Below are positions 4,288-7,829 of a DNA stretch of 7,829 nt, in pieces. The position numbers and the translations under genes are program-made. The stretch comes from URNF01 sp045634325 (GTDB lineage: Bacteria; Bacillota; Clostridia; Oscillospirales; Acutalibacteraceae): NCBI GenBank assembly GCA_045634325.1, contig JAZRAA010000015.1, positions 1-7,829 on the forward strand. Reading direction: 5' to 3'. The first letter of the stretch is position 1. Each line of letters begins with the position of its first letter. Below the pieces are notes generated by a model. The model was not told the origin of the DNA and did no database searches. It worked only from the letters and a program-made list of their open reading frames with translations.

Positions 4288-5745
4288 ATGGCAAAATTCA
4301 ACGCTGGAAAGACAATCAAAACCACGAACAAGAGCGGACACGCCGCATACGGCATGGACGCAAAGTCAAAGTTGGTGGCGCAAGTACTTTGCTCATTCTT
4401 CAATGAGGCGAAATTTTACGGCGACAACTCCGCCGAAATGCAGGAGACTATCAAGGCCGTTATCAAGACTGACCCGCGTTTTGTCTCCAATCTTGCGGCG
4501 TTTGCGCGGCGCGAGTTCAATATGCGTTCCGTGTCGCATGTCCTGACGGCCTACCTTGCGCACGAACAAGAAGGAAAGCCGTTTGTCCGTGATACCGTCA
4601 AGCGCGTTTCCGTGCGCGGAGATGACGTGACGGAAATTATGGCGTTCTATCTTTCCACATTCGGAAAGCCCGTCCCTAATGCGCTGAAAAAGGGCGTTGC
4701 GGACGTTTTGGCGGATTTTGACGAATACGCCCTTGCTAAATACAAAGGCGGGGGAAAGGCCGTCAAAATGCGGGATTTGCTGTGCCTGTGCCGCCCGACG
4801 CCTAAAGACGCGGAACAGTCCGCGCTTTGGAAGCGTTGCCTTGAAAACACGCTGGAAACGCCGTTGACATGGGAGACGGAACTTTCCGCGCACGGCAACA
4901 ACGCCGAAACATGGGAACGCCTGATTGATTCTGGCAAAGTCGGATATATGGCCTTGTTGCGGAATCTGCGGAACATTATCAATGCAAATCCGGCGAACAT
5001 TGAGAAAGTCTATCAGCGCATTGAAAACCCGGACGCCGTGCGGAAGTCTAAGCAACTCCCGTTCCGGTTCCTGTCCGCGTATAAGTCCATTTCTGACATT
5101 GCCGGAAGCCGCGCCTTTGACGCGTTGGAAAACGCTGTAGAAGCCTCAATCGCCAACATGCCGCGCCTGTCCGGGACAACAGTCATTGCTGTGGACGTGT
5201 CCGGCTCTATGGATGAAACAATCAGCAGGAAGTCCTCTGTGAAGTGCGGAGAAATCGGATTGCTGTTAGGCATGATTGCGAATAAAATCTGCGACAACAG
5301 CATTTTCTTCACGTTCAACACGGAAATCAAGCGGATTCCGGTCTCCCACCGTTCCGGCATTCTGGAAGCCGTCACAAGAGCGTGTTGCGACGGCGGGACG
5401 AATATGTATCTTCCGTTTCAGGCTATGCTTTCCGACGGCATAAAGGCGGAACGTTGCATTATTCTATCGGACAATGAGTGCAACAGCGGCGGCGGGTATT
5501 ACTGCGGACGCCCTGTTCAGGCTTTGGCGGATGAGTACCGCCGCAATACGGGAAATAACATCTGGGTACACGCTATCGACTTGCAAGGGTACGGAACGCA
5601 ACAGTTCTACGGAGCGCGGACAAACCTTGTCGCCGGGTGGTCGGAGAAGGTTTTCCAGTTCATCCAGATTGCCGAACAGGGCGAGGGGACGCTGGTCAAG
5701 GCGATTGAAGCATACGGAAATTGGGAATCCGCAAAAAACGCTTGA
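4288..5745 (+). CDS. rsr: Ro60-family RNA-binding protein (TROVE plus vWA domains), Rsr
   Basis: A 485-residue RNA-binding ring protein. ATG4288 is fixed by AAAGGAGG at 4275-4282. Residues about 20-290 are the helical TROVE/HEAT-repeat region (LVAQVLCSFFNEAKFYGD, DPRFVSNLAAFARREFNMRS). From about 297 a vWA domain follows with a complete MIDAS: D303-V-S305-G-S307, T371 in GGTNM, and D395 in ILSDNE. In known Ro proteins the ring holds single-stranded 3' ends of misfolded RNA in its cavity and the Y RNA stem on its outer surface. The Y RNA tethers partner enzymes such as PNPase or blocks access. Three Y RNA genes lie immediately upstream, giving a self-contained Ro RNP cassette. Length is close to other bacterial Rsr proteins. 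No rtcA or rtcB is adjacent. Its TGA stop overlaps the -35 of the next promoter. Confidence 0.95.
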   Translation: MAKFNAGKTIKTTNKSGHAAYGMDAKSKLVAQVLCSFFNEAKFYGDNSAEMQETIKAVIKTDPRFVSNLAAFARREFNMRSVSHVLTAYLAHEQEGKPFVRDTVKRVSVRGDDVTEIMAFYLSTFGKPVPNALKKGVADVLADFDEYALAKYKGGGKAVKMRDLLCLCRPTPKDAEQSALWKRCLENTLETPLTWETELSAHGNNAETWERLIDSGKVGYMALLRNLRNIINANPANIEKVYQRIENPDAVRKSKQLPFRFLSAYKSISDIAGSRAFDALENAVEASIANMPRLSGTTVIAVDVSGSMDETISRKSSVKCGEIGLLLGMIANKICDNSIFFTFNTEIKRIPVSHRSGILEAVTRACCDGGTNMYLPFQAMLSDGIKAERCIILSDNECNSGGGYYCGRPVQALADEYRRNTGNNIWVHAIDLQGYGTQQFYGARTNLVAGWSEKVFQFIQIAEQGEGTLVKAIEAYGNWESAKNA

Positions 5746-5770
5746 CAAACGCCGCGAAAAAGCGTATCCT
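5742..5770 (+). promoter_or_regulatory. Sigma-70/sigma-A promoter downstream of rsr
   Basis: TTGACA (5742-5747) and TATCCT (5765-5770), 17 bp apart. The -35 is perfect and the -10 matches TATAAT at four of six positions. Transcription should begin near 5776-5778, just at the first hairpin of the structured leader. As with the Y RNA promoter, the -35 contains the stop codon of the preceding gene. Confidence 0.8.
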
Positions 5771-5776
5771 ATGGAG

Positions 5777-5891
5777 TGTGGAGATGACGCCTCTACCTTA
5801 ATAACAGCAAAAAGCGCATACGCGCATTTTTGATAACGTCCGCTGGGAGCGTCATTCCCGGCGGACGTTTGCTTTTGTAGAGGTGGCAACA
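5777..5891 (+). ncRNA. Structured leader with complementary hairpin loops (candidate riboregulator)
   Basis: Hairpin A: GTGGAG (5778-5783), loop ATGACGC (5784-5790), CTCTAC (5791-5796). Hairpin B: 14 bp between 5835-5848 and 5856-5869, including one G-U, with loop GCGTCAT (5849-5855). The two 7-nt loops are perfect complements, so an intramolecular kissing interaction is predicted, with a terminator-like hairpin (5809-5831) between them. CCTCTAC at 5790-5796 (last loop base plus 3' arm of hairpin A) is also complementary to GTAGAGG at 5877-5883, which overlaps the ribosome binding site of the gene at 5892. I do not recognise a named riboswitch class. It could be a cis-regulator of the recombinase unit, an attenuated leader, or a short free RNA. 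Confidence 0.65.
5809..5831 (+). terminator. Rho-independent terminator-like hairpin in the leader
   Basis: AAAAAGCGC, loop ATAC, GCGCATTTTT: four G-C pairs extended by A-U pairs around a single bulged A, ending in five T residues. It lies about 35-55 nt from the predicted start of the 5742 promoter, so it would give a very short RNA. It could also end transcripts from rsr, whose stop codon is 64 bases upstream. Confidence 0.6.
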
Positions 5892-6125
5892 ATGGACGCA
5901 CATACCACAAGGTTGAAAGTCGAGGATAGATACGTTGAATCGCGTGTTCGTATAGATACCTTTGTTGGCGGGCACTATCGCCTGAATATGGAGGAAAACG
6001 CTGGCGCGGCGGCTCCGCCCGAAAAGTACCTTGACGCATATAGACGCAAACCGAGATTTGAGCGTCAGACGGAAGCGCAAAGAGCTTTTTGGAATGAGTT
6101 CAAAAACGGGACATGGGGTGATTGA
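5892..6125 (+). CDS. 77-residue hypothetical protein upstream of the recombinase
   Basis: ATG5892 is preferred over GTG5883 because AGAGGTGG (5880-5886) is well spaced for it. The protein is soluble and charged, with a beta-like N-terminal part (TRLKVEDRYVESRVRIDTFVGG) and a basic, aromatic C-terminal part (KYLDAYRRKPRF). It has no cysteine motif, membrane segment or recognisable family. It ends one base before the recombinase GTG and so is probably co-translated with it. A small protein encoded with a serine recombinase could be a recombination accessory or directionality factor, but nothing in the sequence shows that. Confidence 0.62.
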   Translation: MDAHTTRLKVEDRYVESRVRIDTFVGGHYRLNMEENAGAAAPPEKYLDAYRRKPRFERQTEAQRAFWNEFKNGTWGD

Positions 6126-6126
6126 C

Positions 6127-7602
6127 GTGGACTTATCCGGCATAAGCGCGGCTATGTATCTGCGCAAGTCACGCGCCGAGGACGGCATGGACACGGCGGA
6201 AATCCTGCGCCGACACCGTGAAACGCTGACGGAATACGCGGCGCGTGAGGGTATCCGCGTTGTAGAAGTATTTCAGGAGGTAAAATCGGGCGAAAGCCTG
6301 TACAATCGCCCTGAAATGCTTAGGCTGTTAGAGACTGTAAAATCTGGATGTTTCGGGGCTGTCCTTTGCATGGACATTGACCGCCTGTCGCGGAATGACA
6401 TGGTAGAGTATGGCAAGATTCTGGAGGCATTTATCGACGGGAACGCGCTGATTGTGACGCCGAGCAAAACCTATAATCTTTCGGAGGAATCCGACAAGAT
6501 GATGGCGGAACTGCGCGGCTTGTTCTCCAGATACGAATTGAACCAAATCAAAGAGCGAACAAAGCGCGGCATGATACGCGCCGCGAAAGAAGGCTGTCAC
6601 CTGAGTTACGCCCCATATGGATACGTAAAAAGCGTGGTCGGAAAAAAACACACCTTAGCGGTTAATGAGACGGAAGCGCGTTTTGTCCGGCTTGCGTTTG
6701 ATTTGTACGCAAGCGGAAAAGGCTGTAGCCTTATCGCGGGACGCCTCACGGAATTAGGGGCGCGTCCGCGTAGAACGAATGTTTTCACCCAAACAACAGT
6801 CTTGAAGATGATTAAGAACCCTGTATATATCGGAAAGACTATCTATAATCGGGAGCATTGGACGCGGAAAGACGGGAAACTGAATGTCACTATCCGCCCG
6901 GAATCGGAATGGATTTGCGCAGACGGTCTTCACCCTCCTATAATTGACATGGAGACGTGGGAGAAATGCCAATCCGTTTTGAAATCCCGTTGGCGTCCGG
7001 CGTATTTTGACGGCGCTGTAAAATCGCCGCTTGCGGGGCTTGTCCGTTGTAAACGGTGCGGAGGACGTATGCAAAGGCGGGCAATCGACGGACGGCATTA
7101 TCTATGGTGCCGGACACGCGGTTGCTGTACGTCAGCGCGGTTTTCCGACGTGGAACAAGCCGTAATAAGCGGGCTGGAAGAAATCTTGATTGGATTGGAA
7201 ACAGAGCCCGATTCTGACATAGAGCCCGCTATGGCGGCGGCGGAGGCGCGGCTTGCGGCGTTGGAAAGCGCAATGGAGGCGGAAAACCAGAAGAAAGAGC
7301 GGCTATACGATTTCCTTGAAAGCGGGATATACACAAAACCCGTATTTTTGGAACGTATGGAGAAAGTATCCAGAACTCTTGACGCGCTGGAATCTGGAAA
7401 ACGGGATGTCCTTGCAGAAATGGACGCGCTCAAACGGAAAAACGCCGCGCAACAGGCGGGCGGAATCCGAAAACTGCTGGACGAATACGAAAGCGCGGAC
7501 GCGCCCGGAAGAAACGCGCTGTTGCAGGGAATTGTTGACGTTATCTGGTATGAGAGGCCGAAAGGGAGCCCGGACTTTTCGCTTGATATTTTTTTGCTTT
7601 GA
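6127..7602 (+). CDS. Large serine recombinase (site-specific integrase)
   Basis: A 491-residue recombinase that integrates or excises DNA by double-strand cleavage through a 5'-phosphoserine link. GTG6127 follows GGGGTGA by a good spacing; GTG6118 is an alternative. The N-terminal resolvase domain has the catalytic serine S15 in YLRKS, the conserved D85-R86-L-S-R89, and the long helix YELNQIKERTKRGM. A Recombinase domain follows (YAPYGYVKS ... TTVLKMIKNPVYIGKTIYN), then a zinc ribbon with C308-x2-C311 and C328 plus C333/C334, then a coiled coil (about 355-450) of the type used for integrase-integrase contacts. All parts of an active large serine integrase are present at normal length. It is the last gene before an inverted repeat that may be its target. 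Confidence 0.95.
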   Translation: MDLSGISAAMYLRKSRAEDGMDTAEILRRHRETLTEYAAREGIRVVEVFQEVKSGESLYNRPEMLRLLETVKSGCFGAVLCMDIDRLSRNDMVEYGKILEAFIDGNALIVTPSKTYNLSEESDKMMAELRGLFSRYELNQIKERTKRGMIRAAKEGCHLSYAPYGYVKSVVGKKHTLAVNETEARFVRLAFDLYASGKGCSLIAGRLTELGARPRRTNVFTQTTVLKMIKNPVYIGKTIYNREHWTRKDGKLNVTIRPESEWICADGLHPPIIDMETWEKCQSVLKSRWRPAYFDGAVKSPLAGLVRCKRCGGRMQRRAIDGRHYLWCRTRGCCTSARFSDVEQAVISGLEEILIGLETEPDSDIEPAMAAAEARLAALESAMEAENQKKERLYDFLESGIYTKPVFLERMEKVSRTLDALESGKRDVLAEMDALKRKNAAQQAGGIRKLLDEYESADAPGRNALLQGIVDVIWYERPKGSPDFSLDIFLL

Positions 7603-7603
7603 T

Positions 7604-7651
7604 ATGTTGCAATCGTTTCCTTGCGCGGAGCTAAATACACGATTGCGACAT
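7604..7651. repeat. Inverted repeat next to the recombinase, candidate attachment site
   Basis: ATGTTGCAATCGT at 7604-7616 faces ACGATTGCGACAT at 7639-7651: 13-bp arms with a single mismatch around a 22-bp centre whose middle dinucleotide is GG (7627-7628). The overall size (48 bp), imperfect symmetry, non-palindromic 2-bp centre and position directly after the integrase stop are what is expected of a large serine recombinase site. A transcript hairpin is the alternative, but a real terminator follows immediately. Confidence 0.45.
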
Positions 7652-7652
7652 T

Positions 7653-7682
7653 AAGCCGCCCCGCGTGAACAGGGCGGCTTTT
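7653..7682 (+). terminator. Rho-independent terminator after the recombinase
   Basis: AAGCCGCCC (7653-7661), a 10-nt loop, GGGCGGCTT (7672-7680), then TT before G: a perfect 9-bp GC-rich stem with a short T tract (four T residues counting the stem end). It lies between the recombinase and a convergent gene and may serve both strands, although the minus-strand T tract is poor. Confidence 0.82.
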
Positions 7683-7685
7683 GCC

Positions 7686-7829
7686 TTAGTGCGCTAAATC
7701 CAGCAAAAGCTCTTTGGACGGAATCAATACGCCATTGGCGCATTGCGGACAGCGGTACCACGTTCCGCAATATTCCTGTTCATACGTCCCCGGCGTTTGC
7801 AAAATCATCTGTTCGTTGTGCGTCGGGCA
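7686..7829 (-). CDS. C-terminal end of a convergent gene, possible zinc-ribbon protein (partial)
   Basis: On the minus strand a frame runs in from the window edge and ends at TAA (7688-7686), giving 47 residues. They include EQEYCGTWYRCPQCANGVLIP and end in SKELLLDLAH. C-G-T-W-Y-x-C-x2-C resembles half of a zinc ribbon, and another cysteine (CPTHNEQ) lies at the very edge. The start and most of the protein are outside the window. It is oriented against the recombinase and separated from it by the terminator. If the inverted repeat at 7604 is an integrated att site this gene belongs to the host; otherwise it belongs to the element. Confidence 0.55.
   Translation of the reverse strand, partial: CPTHNEQMILQTPGTYEQEYCGTWYRCPQCANGVLIPSKELLLDLAH

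Noticed and set aside
4040..4546. 168-residue plus-strand frame crossing Y RNA 2, Y RNA 3 and the start of rsr
   Set aside because: It runs through the structured RNA genes and then out of frame through rsr, has no ribosome binding site, and has a composition typical of a shadow frame.
4393..5055. 220-residue minus-strand frame
   Set aside because: It lies opposite the TROVE region of rsr with no ribosome binding site or recognisable motif.
5777..5869. Fluoride or purine riboswitch, or hammerhead ribozyme
   Set aside because: GATGACGCC and the complementary loops recall parts of these classes, but the other conserved core elements are missing: no fluoride-type 5' core, no purine three-way junction, and no CUGANGA/GAAA pair for a hammerhead.
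1..7829. CRISPR array or insertion sequence
   Set aside because: There are no regularly spaced identical repeats and no transposase. The only repeats are the Y RNA motifs, a coding duplication, hairpins and the inverted repeat after the recombinase.

Overview
The window looks like part of a mobile genetic element (integrated phage or integrative element) from a fairly high-GC Firmicute, probably a clostridial gut-type lineage. The clues are strong AGGAGG-type ribosome binding sites, GTG/TTG starts, tightly overlapping small genes, an FtsK/SpoIIIE-type motor and a large serine recombinase. The host assignment is inference; no host marker gene is present.

Layout. (1) 18-3852, + strand: a compact operon with two small membrane proteins, a soluble FtsK/SpoIIIE-like DNA translocase, a very basic repetitive protein, two paralogous helix-turn-helix plus four-cysteine proteins, and two more small membrane proteins. 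Most neighbours overlap or nearly touch. (2) 3849-4270: a consensus promoter (TTGACA, 17 bp, TATAAT) followed by three tandem structured RNAs. I read these as Y RNAs. They share the UGCAG and CGGNUACUUC elements at the 5' side and a CCGUUNU.GUNUUU element at the 3' side, and each is closed by its own different end-to-end stem. The second and third carry YrlA-like modules that are circularly permuted tRNA mimics: T arm, acceptor stem closed by a small loop, then D arm. The first lacks the module. (3) 4288-5745: a Ro60 (Rsr) orthologue with a TROVE/HEAT-repeat ring and a vWA domain with an intact MIDAS. The three RNAs and this protein form a complete Ro RNP cassette. (4) 5742-5891: a second promoter and a structured leader with two hairpins whose 7-nt loops are fully complementary (a predicted kissing pair). 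A terminator-like hairpin lies between them, and the 3' arm of the first hairpin is complementary to the downstream ribosome binding site. (5) 5892-7602: a 77-residue protein of unknown function and a large serine recombinase. (6) 7604-7682: an inverted repeat that is a candidate attachment site, then a terminator. (7) 7686-7829, - strand: the C-terminal end of a convergent gene.

How the parts may work together: the left operon looks like DNA-transfer or virion-associated functions built on a DNA motor, and the right end is the integration module. The Ro/Y RNA cassette sits between them with its own promoter, as accessory cargo. In studied bacteria Ro and Y RNA tether or gate RNA-processing enzymes (PNPase in Deinococcus; association with rtcBA in enterobacteria). 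No such partner is encoded in this window, so any effector would come from the host or from outside the window. Having three Y RNAs of two architectures beside Ro in a mobile-element context, followed by a kissing-loop leader, is the most unusual content here.
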